A DNA stretch of 64,000 nucleotides from an uncultured Cytophagales bacterium (GCA_913057175.1 CAJXNP010000008.1:124001-188000); one strand, 5' to 3'. Positions 8,601 to 17,085 are shown, counted from the stretch's first letter. Translations and numbers: made by a program. Notes: generated by a model from the sequence alone, not told the origin.

Positions 8601-10859
8601 CTGGACACCCTGCTCACTCAGGATATTACGATCAACGAAGGCCCCAATGAACCGACCTTGCCTGCAGTAGATGTGATATGCAATGGTGATCTGATACTCA
8701 ATGCAGATTCAACAAATACACCGGGATTGAGCTTCTTCTGGAGTACGGGAGATACCACTCGGACAATCGCTGTAAATACTCCAACCGATTACAATGTGAC
8801 GATCACAGATCAAAACGGGTGTACTTCCGCCGATACGGTTTCCGTATATGACGGACGCCCTGCTGTGAACCTACCACCGGATTTCACGGTCTGCCAGGAT
8901 GAAACCGTTGATCCTCTCGATGCAGGAAACCCGGCAAGTGGATCGACTTACGCATGGACCATCAACGGAGCCAATTCGGGAAGCGGAAGATTTATGAATG
9001 TTGATACCAGCACACCGGGAGTATTTAATTACCGCGTGGAAGTTACGAGCGGATTGACTGGATGTACAGGAATTGATTCTGTAATTGTCACCATTAATCC
9101 TCTGCCAGCTACTCAAACACTGGATATTACAAACCCTACCTGTGGGAATAGTGACGGATCGATCGAAATAACCGGTAGTCTCAATGGACTTTCCTATGAA
9201 TGGTTTGATAATACCGGTGCATCACTCGGAAGCGTCGACCCTTTGGACATGATTGCTTCGGGTGCCTATACGTTAGCGCTAACTGATAATATTACAGGAT
9301 GTACCAGAAACCAGCCAGTTTCGTTAGTAGACGACCCTGTAACCTTTACGCTCAATGCAACACCAGTAAATGATTGTGCCGGCAACATGATAGATGTCAC
9401 AACTGATATTGTTACACCTGGCACAATTAGCTACACCCTAACAAATTCAATCTCAGGGATTGTCGTAGAAAATGGAACACCAGGCACAGCGAATTTTGAT
9501 ATCTCTCCGGTTAGTTCAGGTAGTTATATATTAGCCGTTTCAGGTGATGGATGTACAGATACTGTGAATGTCAATATTTCACCAAATCCCACAGTTGACC
9601 TGAATGTAGATCCGTTATTTGACCTTTGTGAGGGAACGAATATGACGCTGACAGCAACTTCCAGTTCAACAAACGTGGAATGGTTTAATTCAGGAGGCTC
9701 CTTGATCGGAACAGGTCTAAATCCGGATGTTTCAGGTACTTTACCTGTCGGAACACACACTATTACAGTCATTGCCAGAGGAACTAATCCTCCGTGTGAT
9801 TCAACCATGACAACCACAGTCAATGTGAGAAATTCTCCTGAGGCAGAAATCATTGCCGACAATGCCGGTTGTGATGGAGAAGCTACCCTTCAGGCTAATG
9901 TGACCAATGGAAGTGGAAGTTATACCTATCAGTGGAGTAACAACGATATTACACGAGTTATTAACGTTATGACCGGAGGAGATTATTCGGTAGATGTCAC
10001 AGACCAGGCAACAGGTTGCCCGGCGTCAGCAGGCCCTGTTCCTGTGACGATTTACGAAGAGGTCATGGTGACGATCGAGCAGGATACTGTCGCATGCGAA
10101 GAAGGCAATTTAGTGACGCTGGCAGCCATTTCTACCCCTGGCGATGACGGAACTTACTCTTACCAATGGTATCAAAACGGTGTTGTGTTGCAACGTGATA
10201 CTCTTCAAAATGTGGAGACATTCAGCCAGGGAACGTTCAGGGTTGTGGTGACAAATGCCGGGAACTGCAGGTCCGAGGCAACCAGAAGTATGGCACGGTT
10301 CCCGAACACACCCGCGGATATTGAACCGTCATACCTGATCTGCCCGGCAGCACCGGTTGATTTTGAAGGAGTAGAGCAATCCGCCATCATCACTCCAGGT
10401 AATTTCACTACATATTATGCCTATAATGCGGACACAGGAGCCGAGATCTTTGAAATAGACGGAACTTACGAGATCACAGAAGAAGGTGATTACAATTTTG
10501 AATTAGGCAATGCCTTCAATTGTTTCACATTTGACAGCACAATGGTCGTTGAAAGTTGTGAGCCATCCATTGTTGCGCCAACTGCCTTTAGCCCGAATGC
10601 CAGCATAGACGTGAACCAGACTTTCCGGTTATTTCCATTGTTTGTAGGTGAATTTGAGATCTTCATCTTCAACCGCTGGGGTGAGCTGATCTTCCATTCG
10701 GAAGACCTTGACTTCATGGAAAATGAAGGTTGGGACGGTACGAAGAACGGGCAAGTCCTTCCGGGAGGAACTTACGCCTATGTAATCAAATTCCGAAGCG
10801 CAACGGATCCTGAGAGGGGAGTAATTGAACAGCGAGGGGGGGTGAATTTGTTGAGGTGA
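5661..10859 (+). CDS. Giant gliding-motility-type T9SS substrate with PKD domains
   Basis: The 1732-residue protein has a signal peptide (about residues 12-29, ending SNA) and a C-terminal gliding-motility-associated domain from about residue 1640 (TAFSPNAS, then FNRWGELIF, WDGTKNGQ and PGGTYAYVIKF), a type B T9SS sorting signal. Two similar N-terminal modules start at about residue 37 (NWYFGNSPYG) and 563 (IWYFGDGAGI); each is a beta-propeller-like region of some 370 residues with YSDG motifs followed by a PKD-like domain (SWDFGDG near residue 434 in the first). Residues 1000-1600 hold further immunoglobulin/PKD-like repeats with paired cysteines. It is exported across the outer membrane and probably surface-attached, as an adhesin or motility protein. 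The divergent PorP/SprF-like gene is its likely partner. Confidence 0.93.
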   Translation: MKNTERFHSLKYVVIFFLCFVLVGVSNAQNPDFLEHNWYFGNSPYGIIFSKGNNSADSVSNQNTSAGYALGGGAVATDQQSGELLFYTDGSNVFDNSHQIMPNGTGINHNTNGNQHTAILPVPGQEDQYYIITNTANLGAAGSIIYSIVDMSLDGNGGVPQPSRGEVTTKNVNTGIPTGEAMISFYTGNDPYQYFILVQEPGTRNFTVYEILPGNSFNNPVSTTTVPFDINAGNFSLHRASGKVAVSPLSAGANVTLLDLDVNAGTVAYDTVVLNTGNNDAGQYSIYDTEWSNDGNWLYVSRTGDGVNPGSVRRFDLSQPQLSAELVNPAGLMGRSYGLKKGPDGNIYHLYQETAGVGNPYLLGRIENVDSAMTALVYDPQVFGSMNYNARQFPEFSPPSSINFDAIGFDFFGTCERTTTKFFPSVDPQATSYSWDFGDGTMEVYNDFVAPIHEYQTPGSYQVTLTATIDGRDTTFTQSVDIIALTDSVNLGADTVICPGETLELDAGPNGITYTWSDPEVTGQTMTVDSAGTYWVVVDYGTCESYDEINVEVYGEQAQFANIWYFGDGAGIDFNEQPPVPLTDGATQAPAGVSAYSDANGDIVLYSDGTTIYSRDHNAVGNNIGGDNTSMQSSLILPLPDDPTIFYVFTTEDVWGATQKEHTLRYSIYDMKKLGDPAGPVVLTNKTLYYRTTERLAGLIGANTWLLSHEFGTNTFRSYPITMDGIGNPVFSSVGSVHGTSSNETAEGYMQFDPAGQRVAVGLVTESGQNAVELFDFDQTTGELTNPIQITFDEPVSQNKVYGVEFSPGGNELFVTLTGSNSILYEFKLYNYTQDSIQNSGQIIAQGTQELGAIQAGPDGQLYIASEGQGHVIQFAPVQDTTQYSVVDLTSNTFDLAGGTSHLGLPNFAQNVSQQSGGPAMAVSDGCLGTPSSFIGTPSSSIDELFWDYVEGSSSETEFEHTFSAAGTYTIELNVTNRCGLDTLLTQDITINEGPNEPTLPAVDVICNGDLILNADSTNTPGLSFFWSTGDTTRTIAVNTPTDYNVTITDQNGCTSADTVSVYDGRPAVNLPPDFTVCQDETVDPLDAGNPASGSTYAWTINGANSGSGRFMNVDTSTPGVFNYRVEVTSGLTGCTGIDSVIVTINPLPATQTLDITNPTCGNSDGSIEITGSLNGLSYEWFDNTGASLGSVDPLDMIASGAYTLALTDNITGCTRNQPVSLVDDPVTFTLNATPVNDCAGNMIDVTTDIVTPGTISYTLTNSISGIVVENGTPGTANFDISPVSSGSYILAVSGDGCTDTVNVNISPNPTVDLNVDPLFDLCEGTNMTLTATSSSTNVEWFNSGGSLIGTGLNPDVSGTLPVGTHTITVIARGTNPPCDSTMTTTVNVRNSPEAEIIADNAGCDGEATLQANVTNGSGSYTYQWSNNDITRVINVMTGGDYSVDVTDQATGCPASAGPVPVTIYEEVMVTIEQDTVACEEGNLVTLAAISTPGDDGTYSYQWYQNGVVLQRDTLQNVETFSQGTFRVVVTNAGNCRSEATRSMARFPNTPADIEPSYLICPAAPVDFEGVEQSAIITPGNFTTYYAYNADTGAEIFEIDGTYEITEEGDYNFELGNAFNCFTFDSTMVVESCEPSIVAPTAFSPNASIDVNQTFRLFPLFVGEFEIFIFNRWGELIFHSEDLDFMENEGWDGTKNGQVLPGGTYAYVIKFRSATDPERGVIEQRGGVNLLR

Positions 10860-10860
10860 T

Positions 10861-10903
10861 CGAGTTACGGGTTTATTAGTTGCCAGATTCGAGTTGCGGG
10901 TTT
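10861..10903. repeat. Short direct repeat downstream of giant gene
   Basis: CGAGTTACGGGTTT at 10861-10874 recurs as CGAGTTGCGGGTTT at 10890-10903 (one mismatch, 29-base period) just after the stop codon. It lies in the 230-base gap between two convergent genes; no clear terminator hairpin is seen there. It resembles the fragments of GAGTTGCGGGTT-type intergenic repeats found in Bacteroidota. Confidence 0.45.
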
Positions 10904-11089
10904 TACTTCCAAATCGTGTTTACATGCAATATGCTCATGTGGCTATTTTGAGGAGTTGATTCATTGTTTCCTTTCCTCTAATAAATAATCAACCCATTGA
11001 TGAAAAATTTTTCCACTAAACTAGTCGTGCCCCCACTTGGAGTGTTGGCATGATTAAATGATCCTCGATCGATAAGAAAATCTTCCCTA

Positions 11090-12391
11090 CTAATAGAACC
11101 ACTTATTGAAAAAAGTCTCCAGATTTTTACCTGATGATTCTTCCATGGCATGTTGGAAGTCAATGGTTTCAACAGATTTCCCAAAATATTTTTGGCTGTA
11201 AAATTTAATTCCTTTCCAGAAATCCCAATCACCCATTTCTTCTCTGAGGAGGTGCAGAATATAAGCTCCTTTAAAATAGACCAGATTCCGGTCAGCTCCA
11301 GTTGGATTGATCCAATCCGGAAAAACCAGCGGTTTGTCATTTCCTTCATCTTTTATCTTTCGATATACCTCAAAATATGAACTGATGTCAGAATCATACT
11401 TTTCTTCGCCAAATCGATATTGATTGTAAGCAGCAGACATGAACGTGGCAAAACCTTCATTCAACCAGAAGTGGTTCCAATTCTTACAGGTGATCATATT
11501 TCCCCACCACTGATGTGCTAGTTCGTGCGAAATGAGATTTGTCTCCATACTATCCTTCAATACCATGTGACCATAAGAATTTTTCAGGACTGAAAAACCC
11601 GACATTTCCTGGTAGTGATCTCCCATGAGTATTTGTGAATAGGAAGATTGAACATAAGGAACTCCAGATTTTTCTTCGAAGAAAGCCATCATATCCTTTG
11701 TCTTACCTAAAATATGATGCAATTCATCCGATAGATAATCCCTTGCATAGTAGAACAATGAAACATCTTTGTATTCCTCTTCATATTTATTGAATTCTCC
11801 AATCACAAATCCATAGGTATAAGTTGGGGTTTCATACTCCTGTTGCCATGAAAAAAGCGTCTTATTCTGTTCAGTAGTTTTTTGAACAAATTCTCCGCTG
11901 GCAATGCAATCCTTATCAGACGGAATAAGTATATCCATGCTAACCCTTGCCCTGTCGCCGGGGGAATCATTGCAAACCATCCACTGACTTGTGGAGAAAA
12001 CCGTATATGCCTGACCCAATTCTTTATCGAATACAAGCCCGAAAGATGGCTTTCCATCGTAAAATATCTCTACTTGATTTTCATAGTAATCCCTGTCGGC
12101 AAGATTTATGATTATCCGGTTGCCATCCTGAATAAAATTGATAACATCCTTTCCCGTGACCTTGTTGATATTCAGGCTTCCTTTATTTAGTACCACCTTC
12201 GATATGTTTGGGTCAATTAGAAAATCAATTATCACACTTCCTTTTACACTTCCTGTTTCGATATCAGGTTCTATCGAAACATGATAATTGATGACATTCA
12301 ATTCGGGGTTTTTCTGAAGAAATAGGTTTGAGGATAAAGTTATATAAGAAAATGCAAAGAGAAGCAGGTTAAGTATTGTCGATATGAACAT
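11090..12391 (-). CDS. M1 family zinc metallopeptidase, short form
   Basis: The 433-residue product has a signal peptide-like N-terminus and an M1 (gluzincin aminopeptidase) catalytic core. The zinc site is HELAH at residues 289-293 followed by E312 in WLNEGFATF, the exact HEXXH-18-E spacing. The GxMEN exopeptidase motif is replaced by QEMSGFSVL, and the conserved tyrosine is in LVYFKGAYILHLLR. Most M1 enzymes exceed 550 residues; this one ends at FFNKWFY, just where the catalytic domain ends, and so lacks C-terminal domains. It is either a naturally minimal M1 enzyme or one with an eroded 3' end. It follows the exported oxidoreductase gene by 20 bases, so both are probably co-transcribed. 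Confidence 0.88.
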   Translation of the reverse strand: MFISTILNLLLFAFSYITLSSNLFLQKNPELNVINYHVSIEPDIETGSVKGSVIIDFLIDPNISKVVLNKGSLNINKVTGKDVINFIQDGNRIIINLADRDYYENQVEIFYDGKPSFGLVFDKELGQAYTVFSTSQWMVCNDSPGDRARVSMDILIPSDKDCIASGEFVQKTTEQNKTLFSWQQEYETPTYTYGFVIGEFNKYEEEYKDVSLFYYARDYLSDELHHILGKTKDMMAFFEEKSGVPYVQSSYSQILMGDHYQEMSGFSVLKNSYGHMVLKDSMETNLISHELAHQWWGNMITCKNWNHFWLNEGFATFMSAAYNQYRFGEEKYDSDISSYFEVYRKIKDEGNDKPLVFPDWINPTGADRNLVYFKGAYILHLLREEMGDWDFWKGIKFYSQKYFGKSVETIDFQHAMEESSGKNLETFFNKWFY

Positions 12392-12411
12392 TACCTTTTA
12401 TGTATTTATAG

Positions 12412-13515
12412 TTACTCAAACGCAACAGTCTCACCAGATGCGGCACTTTTTTTTGCAGCATCCAGAATTTCTATGACGATCATGTTGTTTTCAAGGGACG
12501 ATAAGTCATAAGGTGGCAACTCCATTTCTTCCCGGATTACCGCTGCCAGGAAAGCAAACGGATCATCGTAAGGAGGTTTTCTTTCCTCAAGAGCGAAAGA
12601 TTCCTCGGAAAAACCATCATAACCTTCCGATATCCTAATCCGGAGATCGTGACGGTTATCTGCATAAACTACACCATTTAAGCCATAAATTTCCATATCC
12701 TTTCTTCCAATAGGCCAGTTCCAGGAAGGTTGGATGATCGCTATAGAGTTGCTGTAAGTCAAAATGATCACTGCTTCATCATCGACATTGGGATTGTTTT
12801 CTTTTTGCAACTGATCAGTCACGGCCGTAACCTTATCAGGTTTTTCCCCATCCATCAACCAGGTTAGCAAATTCGCTCCATAACATCCAAAATCTGTAAT
12901 GGCCCCGCCGCCATTCAACAAAGGATCCGTTAACCACTCAAAAAACTCATCGTTCACACCAATCTTTTTGGGGCCTTTATGACCATCCCTGACAATGACT
13001 TTTCTGATATCTCCAATAACAGAATCTTCCTTTACCAATTCATAGGCTTTGTGATTAGTGGGATACCAGGTGGTCTCATAATTCGTCAGCAAATGGATCT
13101 GATGTTTTTTTGCCAACGCCTCCATTTTTCTTGCATGTTCCAGGCTGACAGCTAATGGCTTTTCCACCATTATATGGATCCCTTTTGGAGCGAAGAATTC
13201 CACAATTTTGAGGTGATCGTAAATATTTCCAAAAGCTGTCACCGCTTCGACATCTTTAGTATTGTTCAATTCCTCCATGGTTGGGAAGACCATTTCCATT
13301 GAAAACCCATATTGATCCGCATATCGTGATGCTAATTCACGGTTGGGTTCAACGATTCCTGTGATTGATATATCTCCCCTTTTCTCGCTACCAAAAATCC
13401 AATGCACATGGGAATGGGTTAATCCGATAACACCTACGTGAATAGGGTCTTTTTGAGCGATAAGTTGTAGGGATAACAAGGAAAACACTATTATGGAGAG
13501 AAAAGAGAGTTTCAT
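12412..13515 (-). CDS. Exported Gfo/Idh/MocA family oxidoreductase
   Basis: The 367-residue product has a signal peptide (residues 1-20, ending LIA before QKDP) followed by a Rossmann fold starting VGVIGLTHSHVH and the family EKP motif (VEKPLAVSLEHA) with the lysine expected to act in catalysis. Family members oxidise or reduce sugars, inositols or related compounds with NAD(P). Export of a Rossmann oxidoreductase is known in Bacteroidota, where the cofactor is often tightly bound as in glucose-fructose oxidoreductase or the NAD-dependent glycosidase-like members. The HSH segment after the glycine loop is unlike the classic GxGxxG. The M1 peptidase lies 20 bases downstream. Confidence 0.9.
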   Translation of the reverse strand: MKLSFLSIIVFSLLSLQLIAQKDPIHVGVIGLTHSHVHWIFGSEKRGDISITGIVEPNRELASRYADQYGFSMEMVFPTMEELNNTKDVEAVTAFGNIYDHLKIVEFFAPKGIHIMVEKPLAVSLEHARKMEALAKKHQIHLLTNYETTWYPTNHKAYELVKEDSVIGDIRKVIVRDGHKGPKKIGVNDEFFEWLTDPLLNGGGAITDFGCYGANLLTWLMDGEKPDKVTAVTDQLQKENNPNVDDEAVIILTYSNSIAIIQPSWNWPIGRKDMEIYGLNGVVYADNRHDLRIRISEGYDGFSEESFALEERKPPYDDPFAFLAAVIREEMELPPYDLSSLENNMIVIEILDAAKKSAASGETVAFE

Positions 13516-13701
13516 TTTTTGCTCATTTAACTATTTGAAGGTCATCCAGACAATAACAAAACTGGTAGAATAAAAGTAGTGAATCTATATTACATTTTAG
13601 GCGATCCAGTTATATACTCAACTTGTTTAGGGATATCTCCAAACTTTCCTAGGGTAACGAACTACTTGATCTCATTCTATTATACCTATACCGCTTGTTA
13701 A

Positions 13702-14397
13702 TCAAGCCATTATACCGACTAACAATCCGATCAAGGAAATGATCAAGCAAACAAAAGTCAATGCATGCCCAGGGTACATGGAGACCAATGAAATAAATAA
13801 ATTTGTAATCGCTACCGCTAACGAAACTCCACCAATTATTATAGCCCAAATTCTATGAGGATTATAGTCACCGCCAAAATTTTCAGTAAGGTATTGATCT
13901 CCAGTCAATGCGAAAATACAGGGGATAGAGAATAGTATGAAGACAACTGTAAAACCAATAAACGCATCTAATAAAGGATATTTCTGAGACAATTCCCTAT
14001 CGCGCTTAAAGAAACCACTTTTGTGCACATTAAAATCAAACATGAGAATCTTTTCAGTTATTTCAGCATCAAGAAAGCTTCTCATTTCATCAGTTAATCT
14101 GATATTTGGATTGATTTTTAATATGTCACGAAACAATTCCTGGTAGGTATTGCCGTCTAGTTTTGAATATGCAAGTTGGAACTCTTTCCCACTGTCATCA
14201 ACTACTACATAAAAGTAAGACATAGACTGTCCATAAGCTATCAATTCGTATGATATCCTATGAATGGTGTCAAGTGGAATTTTTTTAGTAAATAATCCAT
14301 GCATATATAAAATTCCTCCATCTATTTTGTATCCATGTTGCAATAACCCTAAAGTAAAGACTCGAGTCAAATTACTTGTTTTATATTCTTTAGTCAT
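13702..14397 (-). CDS. Unknown membrane protein with PH-like N-terminus
   Basis: I do not recognise this 231-residue protein with certainty. Residues 18-95 (GYKIDGGILYMHGLFTKKIP, then IHRISYELIAYG and FYVVVDD) have the alternating strands of a bacterial PH-like domain. The C-terminal half carries three hydrophobic segments, about residues 143-163, 184-205 and 208-230, so it is an inner membrane protein. A possible 64-residue gene lies 35 bases upstream in the same direction. No neighbour points to a function. Confidence 0.7.
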   Translation of the reverse strand: MTKEYKTSNLTRVFTLGLLQHGYKIDGGILYMHGLFTKKIPLDTIHRISYELIAYGQSMSYFYVVVDDSGKEFQLAYSKLDGNTYQELFRDILKINPNIRLTDEMRSFLDAEITEKILMFDFNVHKSGFFKRDRELSQKYPLLDAFIGFTVVFILFSIPCIFALTGDQYLTENFGGDYNPHRIWAIIIGGVSLAVAITNLFISLVSMYPGHALTFVCLIISLIGLLVGIMA

Positions 14398-14432
14398 AAT
14401 TGATCCAAGGTTTCAATGGTAATTCCTTCACT

Positions 14433-14627
14433 TCAAGAATATTGTAATGTCCTAAATGAATTGCCAGTTTTTACAAAAAGTTTATGTTCCTCAATTGGAA
14501 TATTAAAAAAACGTTTCAAATGAAAACTATAGTAGTTATATAAGTTGTTAGCTTGTTTGAATGCTAACGCGACTCTTTCTTCATCCAAAATTTTCATCCA
14601 CATAAAATTCCTGTTGAAGAATTCCAT
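14433..14627 (-). CDS. Possible small protein of unknown function
   Basis: This 64-codon frame encodes MEFFNRNFMWMKILDEERVA followed by an aromatic and basic stretch (NLYNYYSFHLKRFFN). It is in the same direction and just ahead of the PH-like membrane protein. No family is recognised, there is no clear ribosome binding site, and it could be a chance frame or a gene remnant. Confidence 0.3.
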   Translation of the reverse strand: MEFFNRNFMWMKILDEERVALAFKQANNLYNYYSFHLKRFFNIPIEEHKLFVKTGNSFRTLQYS

Positions 14628-14667
14628 TCACGTGTTCTAGGAATAGTCTTATTTAGCTTAATAACAT

Positions 14668-14699
14668 AAAAAAAACAGTAGCCTTTCACAACCACTGCT
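14668..14699 (-). terminator. Intrinsic terminator of the dipeptidyl-peptidase III gene
   Basis: Read on the minus strand, AGCAGTGG and CTACTGTT pair over 8 positions (two G-U wobbles) around a 10-base loop, followed by a run of T residues. It lies 24 bases after the stop codon of the peptidase gene, the right place for a rho-independent terminator. Confidence 0.7.
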
Positions 14700-14722
14700 T
14701 TTTCTTGCTAAATATTCTCTAA

Positions 14723-16789
14723 TTAATTCTCATTTGGCAAAAAGGAATATTTCTCACCGTAGTACAACATCTGATCGATGAACGACTCGGGGTATTCAAC
14801 CTTTACATCGGTAATTTCCTCACCTTCTTTCACAGGAAAGATCTTTGGCTGGATAAATGCCGAATATGGCGCTACATCCAGTTTGGAATACCTTTCCAGA
14901 ACTTCCTTGTGCAATTCAGGATCAACCTTTACTCCATAGTTTTCAACCAACTCTTTTCCGGCTTCGTAATCTCCTTCCGATTTAATTCGCTGGATCTCAC
15001 GAAGCAGCTGGCCAAACAGTTCCCTTAATTTTTCATAATCATTGATCACAAAATAGGTCTTTCCATCCACTACTTTTTTCTCGATGACATTTTCTTCCTG
15101 ACCTTTTTCATAGCACCATTTGGCGACCAACTGACGGTTTCTCATGTGGTCTTGCTCCACATTTTCCCCCAACTCCAGTCTTCTCAACTGAAGCATCAGC
15201 CCATTAGTGATATACGTGTCATATTCTGTTTTCCCAACATCTACCGTTGGTATTACACCCAATTCTACTAATTTTTGATCCAGAATATAATACAACGCCA
15301 CCAGATCTGCTCTTCCTTCTTCAAGGGTAGAGGCATAATTTTTCAAGGTTTCATGAGGAGTTCCCACTCCGGGATTTAGCTTTCCGGAAGCATGACCAAT
15401 AACTTCGTGCAGGGCCGTATGCAATTTGCCAGCCAACTCACCATGCTCTTTGATCCTCAACATAACATCTTCCCCCAGAAAAAACTCGTTTTTCGATCCT
15501 TTGCTGGAAGCCTGGTTGTAGGAAGCAACAATATTACCAAGGGAAACGGACTTCGAACCGTAGTCTTCCCTGATCCAGTTGGAGTTGGGAAGGTTGATGC
15601 CAATCGGAGTAGATGGAGCGGCATCCCCGCCTTCCATGGCGACAGTAATCACCTTGTAACTCACACCTGTCACGTTTTCCTTTTTATTTTCATCCAGTAT
15701 AGGCGAATTGTCTTCAAACCACTGGGCATTTTCCGAAAGAGTAGTCATACGCTTGCTCGCTTCAAAATCTTTAAACGACACGACAGATTCATATGCTCCT
15801 TTGTATCCAATGGCATCGCCATATACTTCGATAAAACCGTTAACTACGTCAACTGTAGATTCCGTATCTTTTACCCATTCGATGCTGTATTCATCAAAAG
15901 TTTTTAAATCACCGGTTTTGTAGAATTCCACCAGTTTTTCCAGAGCTTTTCGCTGCTGGTCATTTTCGGCAACTGTGATCGCTTTTTCCAGCCAGTAAAC
16001 AATCTTTTCAATCGCTTCGGTGTATATGCCACCAACTTTCCAAACTTTTTCTTCCACTTTGCCATTTTCGCGTACAACTTTTGAATTCAATCCCCAAAGT
16101 GGCTGTTTCTCAACACCTTCTATTTTTTTGGATTGATAAAATTGCTGCACTTCTTCCTGAGTAACACCTTCGTAGTAGTTATTGGCTGACTCCACAATGT
16201 TATCTATTCCGGAATCCTTATTGACCTTTTTGCTGTCCAGCTCGGGGTCAAACAAGATGGGCGTCAGTTTATCGATCAATTCCTGCTTGCCTCCAATATC
16301 CTCCAGTGGCAAGCTGTCTTCGTTCGATTTATTAATCAACTCGGCAAAATATTCCTTTGAAAACCCCGGATCGAGTTTTTTATTAGAATAATGATGGTGA
16401 ATCCCGTTAGACACCCACACCCTTTTTGCATAGGTCTCAAATGCTTTGAAATCATCAGAGGTTTTATCACCCGGAAAGGATTTGTAAACTCCTTCTATCG
16501 TTCTTCTGACCAATAAATTGTACTTGTAATTCTGATCATAGATAATGTCTCTGCCACTTAATGCTGCTTCTGAAAGGTAGTAAACCAGCTTTTTCTGATT
16601 AAGCGTAAGCTCATCAAAATCAGGTACTTTGTAGCGAAGAATTTGCAGATCGGCAAACCGATCGGTCACATACTTAAAACCTGTATCATCCTCAGAAGCT
16701 TCCTGATACGCTTGCTCTGGTTTTTGTGGATTACAGCTAAAAAAAATTATCCCCACAAGGGATAAAAAAAATAAACTCTGCTTTCTCAT
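14723..16789 (-). CDS. Dipeptidyl-peptidase III-like lipoprotein (M49)
   Basis: The 688-residue product belongs to peptidase family M49. The zinc motif HEVIGH is at about residues 461-466 and the second motif EEGRAD at about 490-495, together the HEXXGH/EEXRAE pair diagnostic of dipeptidyl-peptidase III, which removes dipeptides from the N-terminus of peptides. A lipoprotein signal is present (hydrophobic residues 5-18, then FFSC with the lipidated cysteine near residue 19), so it is probably anchored in the periplasm or outer membrane. The length fits bacterial M49 enzymes. The start has an AGGAGT ribosome binding site and a TAAATTTG promoter box upstream; a terminator follows, so it forms its own transcription unit. 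Confidence 0.94.
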   Translation of the reverse strand: MRKQSLFFLSLVGIIFFSCNPQKPEQAYQEASEDDTGFKYVTDRFADLQILRYKVPDFDELTLNQKKLVYYLSEAALSGRDIIYDQNYKYNLLVRRTIEGVYKSFPGDKTSDDFKAFETYAKRVWVSNGIHHHYSNKKLDPGFSKEYFAELINKSNEDSLPLEDIGGKQELIDKLTPILFDPELDSKKVNKDSGIDNIVESANNYYEGVTQEEVQQFYQSKKIEGVEKQPLWGLNSKVVRENGKVEEKVWKVGGIYTEAIEKIVYWLEKAITVAENDQQRKALEKLVEFYKTGDLKTFDEYSIEWVKDTESTVDVVNGFIEVYGDAIGYKGAYESVVSFKDFEASKRMTTLSENAQWFEDNSPILDENKKENVTGVSYKVITVAMEGGDAAPSTPIGINLPNSNWIREDYGSKSVSLGNIVASYNQASSKGSKNEFFLGEDVMLRIKEHGELAGKLHTALHEVIGHASGKLNPGVGTPHETLKNYASTLEEGRADLVALYYILDQKLVELGVIPTVDVGKTEYDTYITNGLMLQLRRLELGENVEQDHMRNRQLVAKWCYEKGQEENVIEKKVVDGKTYFVINDYEKLRELFGQLLREIQRIKSEGDYEAGKELVENYGVKVDPELHKEVLERYSKLDVAPYSAFIQPKIFPVKEGEEITDVKVEYPESFIDQMLYYGEKYSFLPNEN

Positions 16790-16812
16790 TTTTAACTCCT
16801 ATTTTAATCATT

Positions 16813-16820
16813 CAAATTTA
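16813..16820 (-). promoter_or_regulatory. Candidate -7 promoter box upstream of DPP III gene
   Basis: The minus strand reads TAAATTTG, matching TAnnTTTG, 23 bases before the start codon, with AGGAGT between it and the ATG as ribosome binding site. No clear -33 TTG is seen at the usual distance. Confidence 0.4.
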
Positions 16821-16970
16821 TAAAAACGCAATTTAGGAAATAGTTCTTTTCCGTAGTAATCGGGTTGGTTTAAACGGGGGTTTGGCGGGCTGAAGCTGTA
16901 AAAATTAATCCCTAATCTGACAAAGGGGTTGGTGCGACTTGTGTATTGAATGTATCAAATCGCAATCAAT

Positions 16971-17067
16971 CAAATAACAAATAAAGCCCAAATTGACAAA
17001 ATCCAATATTCAAACGTTTGGTAATTGAATAATTGGGTTCTTATATTTATTTGTCAATTGTTATTTG
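16971..17067. repeat. Imperfect long inverted repeat (intergenic palindromic element)
   Basis: The stretch begins CAAATAACAA and ends TTGTTATTTG, with an inner pair AATTGACAAA / TTTGTCAATT and the perfect palindrome CAAACGTTTG at 17011-17020 as centre. The arms are unequal in length, so it folds only as an interrupted hairpin of about 97 bases. It fills most of the 296-base gap between the thioesterase and dipeptidyl-peptidase genes. It resembles short palindromic intergenic elements dispersed in many genomes; whether it is repeated elsewhere cannot be seen here. Confidence 0.5.
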
Positions 17068-17085
17068 CATTCTTGAGATTTGGAT

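Noticed and set aside
10978-11349. 123-codon minus-strand frame at the end of the M1 gene
   Set aside because: Most of it lies in another frame of the M1 gene, whose own frame carries the catalytic motifs.
15392-15907. 171-codon plus-strand frame inside the dipeptidyl-peptidase gene
   Set aside because: Antisense shadow; the minus frame has the complete zinc motifs.
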